A stretch of DNA of 64,000 nucleotides from Coleofasciculaceae cyanobacterium (GTDB taxonomy: Bacteria > Cyanobacteriota > Cyanobacteriia > Cyanobacteriales > Xenococcaceae): the NCBI GenBank assembly GCA_036703275.1, contig DATNPK010000070.1, positions 106,074-170,073 on the forward strand, given 5' to 3'. The notes under the pieces were generated by a model. It was not told the origin of the DNA. It worked only from the letters and a program-made list of their open reading frames with translations, and did no database searches. This document shows, one piece after another, positions 17,487-25,927 of this stretch (position 1 is its first letter; each line of letters starts with the position of its first letter). Both the position numbers and the translations under genes were made by a program.

Positions 17487-18896
17487 ATGAGTCACACGAT
17501 TGGACAAGTCAAGCAGGATAACCAACAGTCAAACTCCAACTCATCTCACGCAAATCAAGACCTACCAAAGTCTGAAGACAGTAAATTGAAATCTATTACT
17601 TGCTTATCAGATGCCGATTATGAATTTTTATTCAACCAGCTATTAGAAGGAATTGCTCATGGTTGGCACGATCGGCGAATTGCTAGGTTTTTCAAACAGC
17701 TAGGCGCTCGCGGTAAACAGGCAGATTGGGTTGCATGGTTAAACCGATTCCAAGCCAGGGTATCAAGTCTACCAGTTCAGTCTAAGCATCAGCTAGGAAC
17801 AATAATGATTCGTTTAGGAGAACTAACTCAATCTAGTACTGAAGAAATTAATCAAATCGGCGCAGCATCATATCGTATGGGGAGAGAATTGTTATTTGGC
17901 AACACTCAAGCAATGATTTGGGAATACGTTGGACCAGATGTTGTTTCCCAGCCTTCTAAATTAAAGCTAGAAACAGAACCAGAATTATCAATTAAATTAC
18001 CAAATGAGCTTGCAGCTTTTGATTCTCCTACGGTTGAAGAGACAGAACCTAATAAGTTGTTTTCTGAGCCATTAGCCCAACTAAGTGAAACTAATACTAC
18101 CAATATTAATAGTATAGAAGAGGTTGCACTCGATTCGACTCTTCTTGAAAATTTAAATAATCCGGCAAAATACCAAGCCGAGCCAGAAGCAGCAGAGCTA
18201 TTGTTAATAGATAATACACCAGCAAACCTCAATGTATTATCTTCGGTCAAACATCCTGATTTTAAAGATAATGATCCCGTAGCAATTGATATGCAGCAGG
18301 TGATGCAACTAATCCAAGAAGATGAAGAGCTAGCGCAGCAAATATCCCAAAAACTCAATCTCTCTGTGGTTAATCCAAAACAGAGTAGAGAAGTTGTGCC
18401 TAATAAACTTGATGAGTCTAGTTTAGAGCTGGTTGAAAGCTGGTTCGATCTGGGCTTAAAACAAGTTAGTGCAGGAGAATTTAAAAAAGCGATCGCTTCA
18501 TGGGAAAAAGCCTTAAAGATCGATCCTAACTTATCAGAAGCATGGCACAATCGGGGTAGTGCTTTGGGCCGTCTAGGGAATTACGAAGCGGCAATAGATT
18601 CGTTCGAGAATGCTTTGACTATTGACCCCGATAACTATCAAGCTTGGAATGACCGCGCTCATGCTCTGTACCAGCTCCAAAATTGGTCAGAAGCAGTTAA
18701 TAGCTGGAGTAATGCCCTTAAAATTATGCCAGGAAATCATTTGTTTTGGTACAACCGAGGTTGCGCCTTAGAACAGCTAGAGAGATGGCAAGACGCGATC
18801 GCTAGCTATGAAAAAGCTTTAGAAATTAAGCCTGATTTTCAGCTAGGACGTTCAAGATATATTAACCTAGTAGCAGATAATTCTCGTTCAAATTAG
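17487..18896 (+). CDS. TPR-repeat protein with a conserved N-terminal domain
   Basis: A 469-residue soluble protein. Residues ~45-160 form a globular region (FLFNQLLEGIAHGWHDRRIA and following) seen in cyanobacterial proteins of unknown function. A disordered acidic linker (about 160-310) follows. The C-terminus (about 315-460) holds at least four tetratricopeptide repeats with the WxxxGxxxxxxGxxxxAxxxxxxAxxxxP pattern (e.g. EAWHNRGSALGRLGNYEAAI). TPRs mediate protein-protein contacts, so the role is probably scaffolding, with unknown partners. It is divergent from dnaX and ends with a strong hairpin. Confidence 0.8.
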   Translation: MSHTIGQVKQDNQQSNSNSSHANQDLPKSEDSKLKSITCLSDADYEFLFNQLLEGIAHGWHDRRIARFFKQLGARGKQADWVAWLNRFQARVSSLPVQSKHQLGTIMIRLGELTQSSTEEINQIGAASYRMGRELLFGNTQAMIWEYVGPDVVSQPSKLKLETEPELSIKLPNELAAFDSPTVEETEPNKLFSEPLAQLSETNTTNINSIEEVALDSTLLENLNNPAKYQAEPEAAELLLIDNTPANLNVLSSVKHPDFKDNDPVAIDMQQVMQLIQEDEELAQQISQKLNLSVVNPKQSREVVPNKLDESSLELVESWFDLGLKQVSAGEFKKAIASWEKALKIDPNLSEAWHNRGSALGRLGNYEAAIDSFENALTIDPDNYQAWNDRAHALYQLQNWSEAVNSWSNALKIMPGNHLFWYNRGCALEQLERWQDAIASYEKALEIKPDFQLGRSRYINLVADNSRSN

Positions 18897-18935
18897 CTAA
18901 AATGACGGTAATCAAGATATCGGGTAAACTTTATT

Positions 18936-18965
18936 ATTCTGAAGATGTAATTACATCTTCAGAAT
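18936..18965 (+). terminator. Hairpin terminator after the TPR gene
   Basis: A perfect 30-base palindrome (halves built on ATTCTGAAGATGTAA) is followed by TTT, 40 bases past the TPR stop. The T-run is short, so termination may be partial and could allow some readthrough into the next gene at 18998. Confidence 0.6.
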
Positions 18966-18997
18966 TTAGCTATTAATTTATTTAAATCTAGGTATCT

Positions 18998-19273
18998 ATG
19001 ACTGAATCATCGAACAGCACAATGGAAGAAACCAGAATATCGAGCGAAGAAAGAGTAACTCAATTAAGAAATTTAATTGATACTTTGAGAATCGCTGAAG
19101 AGATAGCTGGTAAAGGTTATTTGATTAGCAGTTCCGAACTCGCAGATCTTATGGATATCAACGCCAGTGCTGTCACTAGCAGGGGCGATCATTGGTCTTG
19201 GCGCAACTGGGTTGTATCAAGAGTAAGACGAGAAGGCAATCAAATTTTATGGCAATTAGAAAGGGTTGATTAA
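18998..19273 (+). CDS. Small conserved protein with helix-turn-helix-like C-terminus
   Basis: A 91-residue protein. Residues ~15-45 are a charged helix (SSEERVTQLRNLIDTLRIAE). The second half (SSSELADLMDINASAVTSRG, then DHWSWRNWVVSRVRREGNQI) resembles a winged helix-turn-helix with a basic tail, suggesting nucleic-acid binding (inference). It sits 10 bp before the GNAT gene, so the two are surely cotranscribed. I have no established name for it. Confidence 0.6.
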   Translation: MTESSNSTMEETRISSEERVTQLRNLIDTLRIAEEIAGKGYLISSSELADLMDINASAVTSRGDHWSWRNWVVSRVRREGNQILWQLERVD

Positions 19274-19283
19274 CTAAAAAATC

Positions 19284-20579
19284 ATGACTTCATCTGTACC
19301 TAATAATGAACAGCTTATAGTTCGTCCTCTTCAATATCGTGACGTGGATGCAATTAATGCTTTGGTGAGTGAATGTGTTGCCAAAGAGACTTCCAAGCGT
19401 CTGATAACTATCGATAGAGAACTAGAACAAGTTGGTTCTTGGTATGGACTAAAAAGATTTCTTAGTCTTTTGCCTCGTTCCTACTATCACGGTTGGCGAG
19501 TTTACGTTGCTCAACACCTCGATGCAGTTTTAGGTCTAATTCAGGTTGCTTCTCTCAACAGTACCCGTAGCACTTGGAGAGTTGAAAGGGTGTTGCTCAA
19601 CAGCAATTCTCCTCAGTTAGAATTACTCAAAACTCAGAAAGAAATTGGTTCACAGCTGCTGCGTCACTGCTTACAGAATATTTGGGAAGCACGAACTTGG
19701 ATGCTGGAGGTAAACGTCAATGAAAAAAATCATTTAGCTCTTTATCGAGAAAATGGTTTTCAGCCTTTGGCACAGATGACTTATTGGCAGATATCTTCAG
19801 AACTAATTGCTCAATTAGCACAACAAGATCCCGATTTGCCCAACTTTTTACCCATCAGTAACGTTGACGCACCACTTTTATACCAACTAGACTGCGTATC
19901 TATGCCTCCTCTACTGCGCCAAGTTTTTGATCGTCACGTAGAGGATTTTAAAAGCAGCATTGTGCAAAATGCGGTGAGCCAAATCAGACTCTGGCTTAAT
20001 GGTACAGATATAGTTAGCGGCTATGTTCTTGAACCCCAACGCAAGGCAGCAATTGGCTATTTTAGACTTGAATCTTCTAAAGATGGTTGTCGTCCTCATC
20101 GAGCGCAGTTAACAGTAAATCCTGCTTACACTTGGCTTTATCCGAAGCTAACTGCTAAAATGGCGCAGATCGTTCAGGAGTCGATAGATCGAAAACGCGG
20201 TTTGTCTAATGACAACCAACTATATTCTCAGCCTTTGGAGATAGTTTCGGCTGATTATCAACCAGAAAGGGAAGAGTACTTCAATAAAATTGGAGCTACC
20301 TCCGTAGAGCATACTCTTTTAATGTCTCGCTCTGTATGGCACAAAATAAAAGAAGCTAAGCCACTAGAAGGATTACAGTTGTCAGACGTTCTTCAGGGGC
20401 TCAAACCCGCTCGCGCACCTATTCCTTCTCGTATATCTTGGTTAAAATCTCTTTCTAGTTCTTATCAAAATATCGTCAGGCAAAAAAATATTTTTCGTTC
20501 TAAATCTAGCCAGTTTGTGAGTGCAGAAAAAAGTAATGCTGGAGAATCTTTTAAACCTCCTAACGGTGGTTTAGTTTAG
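19284..20579 (+). CDS. GNAT family acetyltransferase, cyanobacterial type
   Basis: A 431-residue protein with an N-terminal GNAT fold: VRPLQYRDVDAINALVSECV at the start, the central VAQHLDAVLGLIQVASLNST strands, and QLLRHCLQNIWEARTWMLEV followed by VNEKNHLALYRENGFQPLAQ. That last sequence is the usual end of an acetyltransferase domain, where the acetyl-CoA site is completed. Residues ~180-430 form an extra domain, a likely second, degenerate GNAT-like half, found in cyanobacterial homologues. The substrate is unknown. Cotranscribed with the upstream HTH-like gene; ruvX follows after about 120 bp. Confidence 0.75.
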   Translation: MTSSVPNNEQLIVRPLQYRDVDAINALVSECVAKETSKRLITIDRELEQVGSWYGLKRFLSLLPRSYYHGWRVYVAQHLDAVLGLIQVASLNSTRSTWRVERVLLNSNSPQLELLKTQKEIGSQLLRHCLQNIWEARTWMLEVNVNEKNHLALYRENGFQPLAQMTYWQISSELIAQLAQQDPDLPNFLPISNVDAPLLYQLDCVSMPPLLRQVFDRHVEDFKSSIVQNAVSQIRLWLNGTDIVSGYVLEPQRKAAIGYFRLESSKDGCRPHRAQLTVNPAYTWLYPKLTAKMAQIVQESIDRKRGLSNDNQLYSQPLEIVSADYQPEREEYFNKIGATSVEHTLLMSRSVWHKIKEAKPLEGLQLSDVLQGLKPARAPIPSRISWLKSLSSSYQNIVRQKNIFRSKSSQFVSAEKSNAGESFKPPNGGLV

Positions 20580-20700
20580 CATTAATGATCGCCCAAGAAA
20601 AATCAAGCTTATATTTTTAAGTGTTGACATTCCATTTAAAGCTAAATGTTGCTTGGCTGCTCAATATGATATTTTCGATAAATAGTTAATATTTTTGGGC

Positions 20701-21144
20701 ATGAAAAAAGTTTCAGCTTTGGGATTAGATGTCGGAAAAAAGCGGATGGGAGTGGCTGGGTGCGATGGCACTGGTTTAATTGCTACTGGTTTAACTACAA
20801 TTTACCGAACTTCATGGGCTGAAGATATTGAGCAGTTAAAAGATCTGATCGCAGAAAGAGAAATAAAGATTTTAATCATTGGTCTGCCCTATAACTTAGA
20901 TGGTACTGTAGGATTTCAGGCAAAGCAGGTACAGAAATTTGCTAATAAAATCTCCAGTAGTTTACAACTGCCGATCGAATACGTAGATGAGCGTTTAACC
21001 TCTGTTGAAGCAGAAGCACAACTCAAAGCTAAAAAAAACTTTTCCACCCGCAATAAAGGCGCAGTTGACCGCCTTGCGGCAGCCATAATTTTGCAGCAGT
21101 GGCTTGATATGCGACGGGTTAAGAGAATGAAAGAGGAAGAATAA
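20701..21144 (+). CDS. ruvX: Putative pre-16S rRNA nuclease / Holliday junction resolvase RuvX (YqgF)
   Basis: A 147-residue RNase H-like nuclease from the ATG at 20701. A TTG two codons earlier is possible but less likely. The first catalytic aspartate lies in SALGLDVGKKRMGVAGCDG. The middle has ILIIGLPYNLDGTVGFQAKQ, and the second acidic cluster is in YVDERLTSVEAEAQLKAKK. The DRLAAAIILQQWL motif closes the active site. The family processes the 16S rRNA 5' end and is often called a Holliday junction resolvase; both roles are from family knowledge. Confidence 0.9.
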   Translation: MKKVSALGLDVGKKRMGVAGCDGTGLIATGLTTIYRTSWAEDIEQLKDLIAEREIKILIIGLPYNLDGTVGFQAKQVQKFANKISSSLQLPIEYVDERLTSVEAEAQLKAKKNFSTRNKGAVDRLAAAIILQQWLDMRRVKRMKEEE

Positions 21145-21234
21145 AGAATGAGGAGAATATAGATATTACGATCTTATCCTTATTATCCTTTATTTTTGCC
21201 TCCGCCCTCATAACTTATTCATTCATCCCTTCAA

Positions 21235-21987
21235 CTATATCGGCATTGGATCGGAGATATTGATGTTAGCGATGGGTTGATTGGTTAGACAATGCCAGTG
21301 ACAGGTAAACAAATCGGGCTGCTGAGTTTTTAGGGTAATCAAGGCAGGTGCAGCCGGAAAAGGCCAAAGTCGGTCAAATACAATCTCGCCATTATACAGA
21401 CTAAACTGGAGTAGGTAGGTTGCTGGTGATGCGTCTAACGAATCTAGTAGCTGCTCTGCTAAACCATGAAGCGATTTTTGCTGAACTTTTGGTATTCTCA
21501 CTGGATGTTCATAAGAGTTAGGCATTGGTCCTTCGCTGATTATCTCTGCAAACACAGGTTTGTCGGTCATAATTATCGGCAACCAGAGATGCCCCAGCCA
21601 TGAATCACCTACGCTGGTTTTAAATCCTAAATTTTTTTCCACCCAACGCCTTCTAGCATTGATGTCTTTGCAGGCGGAGTATATTCTGCTTTGGGGAAAA
21701 TTAAAATAATCTGGTAGCTGAATTGTCAAAGGACAGTATATTGTTGAGTCGTTGTTTTTGTCTCTTTTAGTAGTTTTAAAATTTCTCGACCAAAGAGTGG
21801 CAGCAGAGATGATTTCTACAGCCTTCGATGGTGAATTTGCAATACTACGCTGCAAAGCTTCAACCATCTTCTGAGTTACAGGCGACGCTGAAATTAACTT
21901 TCCTTGATCGCTAACCTCAGCATTAATAATAATTACAACTTTTTCCATTCCCCTTCCATAGTTATGAGAGTTGTGATGTCTTGCCAT
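21235..21987 (-). CDS. Hypothetical protein, about 240 residues
   Basis: The frame opens at ATG 21987 (250 aa). An internal ATG at 21948 (MEKVVIIINAEVSDQGK) is equally likely, because the first 13 residues are His/Asn-rich and lack features. The protein is soluble with a C-terminal half rich in aromatic residues (FDRLWPFPAAPALITLKTQQ, then FTCHWHCLTNQ) and has no membrane span. No domain is recognised. It is convergent with ruvX. The context gives no functional clue. Confidence 0.55.
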   Translation of the reverse strand: MARHHNSHNYGRGMEKVVIIINAEVSDQGKLISASPVTQKMVEALQRSIANSPSKAVEIISAATLWSRNFKTTKRDKNNDSTIYCPLTIQLPDYFNFPQSRIYSACKDINARRRWVEKNLGFKTSVGDSWLGHLWLPIIMTDKPVFAEIISEGPMPNSYEHPVRIPKVQQKSLHGLAEQLLDSLDASPATYLLQFSLYNGEIVFDRLWPFPAAPALITLKTQQPDLFTCHWHCLTNQPIANINISDPMPI

Positions 21988-22596
21988 CGGTGTTGTGAGC
22001 CGAACAGTATTTTTGCTCTTTTCAAATGCTTGGTTGTCGAATTGTTGATCTGGCTACTGTAATCGAGTGAAAAAAAAGTCCGTAATATTTATCGGGCATA
22101 GTTGAATTGTCAATCTATCTATATTAGGAGTTGAGAGTAGTTGCAACCAAAGCAACAAACTTTGAGCGATACCAAAACATAAGTTTGGCACAACAGTCTA
22201 AAACCTCGGCGTGATTATTATATACGCTTGCTACTTTTTAACAACTGTTTCCATCCAGAAAGGTTAGACTTTTAAGCAGTACCTATCATAATTGCTTCAT
22301 GACCGAATTTTCAAGATGGCAGGTAAATAATTTAATAATTCAACAATCTAAACATACGATAACAAATTAACCTAATAGTAATAAATTAGCTACTTTAAAC
22401 TGTAAAGAAAAAATAATCAATTAATTTATGCCAATCTTTCTTAAATATTATGCCAAACAGCGTCTTAATTTAGCGATCGCCTGAATCAATTTAATCACCA
22501 GTTGTTCAACCTGCGATCGCTCATCAGTTCCAGCTAAAGCGATGTAACCTAGGTCAATTCTTAATCAATAATCAAGAACATAATATCAATCACAAC
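21988..22596. other. Intergenic region with a short coding remnant
   Basis: About 609 bases with no intact gene. On the minus strand a short frame at 22448-22564 reads RIDLGYIALAGTDERSQVEQ, then LVIKLIQAIAKLRRCLA before a stop. It has HIP1 sites in frame and looks like the C-terminus of a lost gene, though I cannot name it. The rest holds no hairpin or RNA gene I recognise; the last 100 bases must carry the promoter of the next gene. Confidence 0.4.
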
Positions 22597-23880
22597 ATGG
22601 AGCTACTAGAGTATCAGGCTAAAGAATTATTTAGAATCGTAGGTATTCCTATTTTACCTTCTCAGACAATTAAAGATTCAAGAAAGATTAAGCAGTTGCA
22701 AATTCCCTATCCTGTGGTTTTAAAGTCTCAGGTTAGATCTGGCGGGAGAGGAAAAGCTGGGGGAGTGCGTTTTGTCGCCAATACAATTGATGCGATCGCT
22801 GCTGCACGCAATATTTTTAATCTGTCTATTCTCGGAGAATATCCTGAAGTTATTTTAGCAGAAGCCCATTACAACACTGAAAGAGAGCTATTTTTAGCAA
22901 TTGTTCTAGATTACGATTTACGCTCGCCCGTGTTGCTGGGTTCGGCCTTTGGGGGGATGAATGTAGATTTATTACTGACTAATCTACAGCAGGTAGTAGT
23001 TGATGGGGAATTTTCTCCATTTTATGCTCGTCGTTTAGCTGCCAGTATGGGATTATCGGGAAAACTAATTTGCTCTGTCAGCGAAATTATTGGCAAAATG
23101 TATCGTTTGTTCGCCGAAAAAGACCTTGACTTAATTGAAATTAACCCTTTGGGAGTTAACACTAAAGGCGAGCTGATGGCTTTAGATGGCAAAATAACAG
23201 TTAACGATCGTGCTTTGGCAAGACAACCAATTGTCGAAACCTTAAACTTTTCCCAACAGCCAAGAAAAATCAATGATCATAGCTGCTTGAAAACCAGTCA
23301 AAACTTGAGTCAAATTAGCTGGCGTTGGCTCGATTGGCAGTATAAAACGGGTAAAGTTGCCATGATTTGCAGTAGTTTCGACTCGGCACTATTAACCTGG
23401 GACTTATTTAAACAACATAAAGTTACTCCTGCTTGCAGTGCGCTACTCGAAAATAATCTTATTGCCGAAGCCGATAATCTAAAGTTGTATCGAGAAAAAC
23501 TATTAGAAATTTTGGCGCAGCTAGAGTCGCTCAAAGGAATTAAAGTAATTGTCTTAAATATTTGGGAATCAGAAGCCGTTAGTCTTGAAGCTGTCCAAAC
23601 TATTATCGACTATTGCCGTGCTGTGGCGGAATCAACTTTACCCTCTAGAGAAGAACAGGTATTGGTCAAGAATACTATTCTCTCAAACAGCGGCAGTAGT
23701 CAAAAAGTAGATTATCAGAATTTGCCATCCGATCGGACGTTTGGGGCTACACCTTACTTTATTCTACGGTTATTAAATAAAGATAATCTTAATGATTTGC
23801 CATTAATAGACAATGTTTATCTAGCTAGTAATTTAGAAACAGCAATTTTGGAGGCGATCGCTATGGTTAAATCTAATTAA
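22597..23880 (+). CDS. Succinyl-CoA synthetase beta subunit-like protein (ATP-grasp)
   Basis: A 427-residue protein with the ATP-grasp half of SucC: MELLEYQAKELFRIVGIP, then LKSQVRSGGRGKAGGVRFVA (nucleotide loop, ~47-66), LIEINPLGVN and ALDGKITVNDRA (~180-208), which bind ATP and Mg. The C-terminal ligase half is diverged. Where canonical beta subunits read NGAGLAM, this one reads CSSFDSALLTW, and the expected NIFGGI-like segment is NIWESEA. ATP binding is therefore likely preserved, but the CoA-ligase step may not work the usual way. The partner is the alpha-like gene 158 bp downstream. Confidence 0.8.
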   Translation: MELLEYQAKELFRIVGIPILPSQTIKDSRKIKQLQIPYPVVLKSQVRSGGRGKAGGVRFVANTIDAIAAARNIFNLSILGEYPEVILAEAHYNTERELFLAIVLDYDLRSPVLLGSAFGGMNVDLLLTNLQQVVVDGEFSPFYARRLAASMGLSGKLICSVSEIIGKMYRLFAEKDLDLIEINPLGVNTKGELMALDGKITVNDRALARQPIVETLNFSQQPRKINDHSCLKTSQNLSQISWRWLDWQYKTGKVAMICSSFDSALLTWDLFKQHKVTPACSALLENNLIAEADNLKLYREKLLEILAQLESLKGIKVIVLNIWESEAVSLEAVQTIIDYCRAVAESTLPSREEQVLVKNTILSNSGSSQKVDYQNLPSDRTFGATPYFILRLLNKDNLNDLPLIDNVYLASNLETAILEAIAMVKSN

Positions 23881-23889
23881 AGACATTTT

Positions 23890-23928
23890 GCCCGAGCGAG
23901 TTTCTCTGTTGTAGCAACTCGCTCGGGC
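23890..23928 (+). repeat. GC-rich hairpin between the two SCS-like genes
   Basis: A perfect 13-bp inverted repeat (GCCCGAGCGAGTT / AACTCGCTCGGGC, 13-base loop) in the 158-bp gap. It is very GC-rich for the region and is not followed by a T-run. It may stabilise or uncouple the two parts of a shared mRNA, or be a repeat-element remnant. Confidence 0.65.
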
Positions 23929-24038
23929 ATAGCCAAGTTGATGTTTTGTGATCCTGATTCAAACCGCGCTAGTTTTTTGATTTAGCTTTTTTTATTCGAT
24001 TTACCTGACAATTTTCAGCCGAAAACTCTTCTTATTTT

Positions 24039-24935
24039 ATGAATTGGTCTCCCCCAAACAAAGTTATTGTTCAAGGAATAACCTCAAATCGGGCTGCTTT
24101 TTGCGCCGTGCAAATGAAAGCCTATGGTACCGATATTGTGGCGGGTATAAGTCCTGGCAGTGGTGGTACAAAAGTAGGAGACATACCTGTATTTGATTTA
24201 ATCGAACAGGTTCAGGCTCAGGTAGACAAGATAGATATGAGCTTAATATTTGTTGATTCCTATCAGGTGCTGGATGCTGCTCGAGAAGCGATTGCCGCGG
24301 GCATCGATCGGCTTGTCATTTTAACCCCCAAAGTACCCCCTTTAGATACCATTGAACTGATTAGGCACGCGAAGAAAACCAACACCCTAATCTTGGGTCC
24401 TGGTAGCGATGGGATGATAATTCCTCAACAGTCTTGGCTCGGCAATTTACAGCCGCAGTTTTATCAACCAGGCACAGTCGGTTTAATTACCTCTAGTCAA
24501 CATCTCTGTTATGAAGTTGCTGTCGAGTTAAATGCTGCTAATCTTGGACAATCAATGGTTGTTAGTTTGGGCGATGACCGTATTGTTGGTTCTAGTTTGA
24601 CCTATTGGTTATCAATTTTAAATCAAGACCCTAACACCACGGCAATTGTTTCCATCGGGCAAAGAATCAACGAAACTGAAGAAATTATCGCCTACAGTAG
24701 AAATCATGGTTACAATAAGCCCGTAATTATTTACCTAGCTGGATTAAAAGCACCGCAAGAAAAAGTTTATTATGACGCGATTACTATTATTAGCAATTAT
24801 TTATCTGGTTCGATCCCAGCCGTCAATCGCGATCGCCAAACAGTCGACAAATTGAAGAAAATTGGCATTAAAGTAGCTAATAAACCTAGCGAAATTCCGC
24901 CGCTGATTCAAAAGGCATTATCAGCAGAGCCATAA
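24039..24935 (+). CDS. Succinyl-CoA synthetase alpha subunit-like protein lacking the phosphohistidine
   Basis: A 298-residue protein with the SucD order of motifs: VIVQGITSNRAAFCAVQMKA (CoA-binding Rossmann part), AGISPGSGGTKVGDIPVFDL, LGPGSDGMI and PGTVGLITSSQHLCYEVAVE. Canonical alpha subunits carry the catalytic histidine in a segment like PKGKRMGHAGAI. The aligned stretch here is LKAPQEKVYYDAITIIS (~236-252), with no histidine. The neighbouring GIGGDP-like segment is changed to SLGDDR. The product may bind CoA but probably cannot form the phosphohistidine. It may be a degenerate, regulatory or differently acting CoA-binding protein. Confidence 0.78.
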   Translation: MNWSPPNKVIVQGITSNRAAFCAVQMKAYGTDIVAGISPGSGGTKVGDIPVFDLIEQVQAQVDKIDMSLIFVDSYQVLDAAREAIAAGIDRLVILTPKVPPLDTIELIRHAKKTNTLILGPGSDGMIIPQQSWLGNLQPQFYQPGTVGLITSSQHLCYEVAVELNAANLGQSMVVSLGDDRIVGSSLTYWLSILNQDPNTTAIVSIGQRINETEEIIAYSRNHGYNKPVIIYLAGLKAPQEKVYYDAITIISNYLSGSIPAVNRDRQTVDKLKKIGIKVANKPSEIPPLIQKALSAEP

Positions 24936-24962
24936 GATCTTGTGCGTAAATAAAATTACTAA

Positions 24963-25781
24963 CTATTAGCAATTGCTGCGACTTCAATTCTTATAGAGAT
25001 CGCCGAAACCGAGATTAAGCCTAATGCCATAACCTGCGATCGCCTATTCATTGCTGCTGTCGCTTTTAGCATTTGGAATACTTTTAAAGTATTTAATCAG
25101 GACAATCTAGATACAACCTTAGCTCAACCTGCTTATACAGGTCGGGCGATCGCTCTACTATTAATAGCTGGAATTAGTTTTGCTATTTCATTGGCACTTT
25201 GGGTATGGCCATTAACTCAAACCAGTATCGCTAATTCGACTTTGCTTAATAATATGATGCCGATCTTCACTACTTTGGGGGGCTGGCTCATCTTTCGTCA
25301 ATAATTTTTCCGACGATTTTTACTCGGGATGGCAGTAGCAGTATTAGGCGCAGTGGCAATTGGAATTGAAGACTTACAGGCAGCAGCAAGTCATTTAACT
25401 AGGGATAGAGCAGCTTTAGTAGCAGCCATATTTTCCGCGATTAGTATTTTAAGCTTAGAACAGTTAAGAGTGCAGTTTTCTACTGCTTTAATCATGCAGT
25501 GGACGAGTCTGACTGGTAGTTTATTTCTGTTGCCTCTAGTCTTTGTCAGAGAGCGTTTACGACCAGTTTCTGTCACTGGTTGGCTAGCAGTTATCGGTCT
25601 AAGATTAATTTCTCAGGCGATCGGACAAGGGCTTTTAACCTATAGTTTGGCTAAATTCTCTTCAGGATTTATCGCAGTATCAATGCTGTCAATTCTAATT
25701 GCAGCAATTTTGGCAATGCTACTCTTTGCCGAACAGTTGAGTTTATTTAATTATTTGGCAATATCGGCAAAAGAATCTTAA
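24963..25781 (+). pseudogene. DMT/EamA-type transporter broken by an in-frame stop
   Basis: One continuous frame reads LAIAATSILIEIAETEIKPN, then CDRLFIAAVAFSIWNTFKVF and IANSTLLNNMMPIFTTLGGW, LIFRQ, a TAA at 25302-25304, then FFRRFLLGMAVAVLGAVAIG and further hydrophobic helices to ISAKES. That is the EamA drug/metabolite transporter pattern. The beginning lacks a start codon and part of helix 1, and the end is short of the usual last helix. The intact part after the stop (ATG at 25329, 150 aa) could at most give a half-transporter. Confidence 0.75.
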
Positions 25782-25845
25782 AGCAACGATTTTAAACAAT
25801 TTTATTTTAGTAAGATTAGTTGTGATAGCTTAAGACAGTCTCAAC

Positions 25846-25889
25846 AGCTTGGTTGGATATGCGCGGGAAGCCCACGCATCCTCCAAGCT
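25846..25889. repeat. Imperfect palindrome upstream of the HTH-ATPase gene
   Basis: The arms AGCTTGG...GGATATGCG and CGCATCC...CCAAGCT flank GGGAAGCCC in a 44-base hairpin. The GGGAAGCCCACGC core resembles hairpins seen at the ends of IS200/IS605-type elements in cyanobacteria, but no transposase gene is present. This is pattern memory and not proof; it may also be a regulatory hairpin in the leader of the next gene. Confidence 0.4.
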
Positions 25890-25927
25890 CAATTTCTGCG
25901 GTTATCTTACAACACAAGTAAAGCAAT

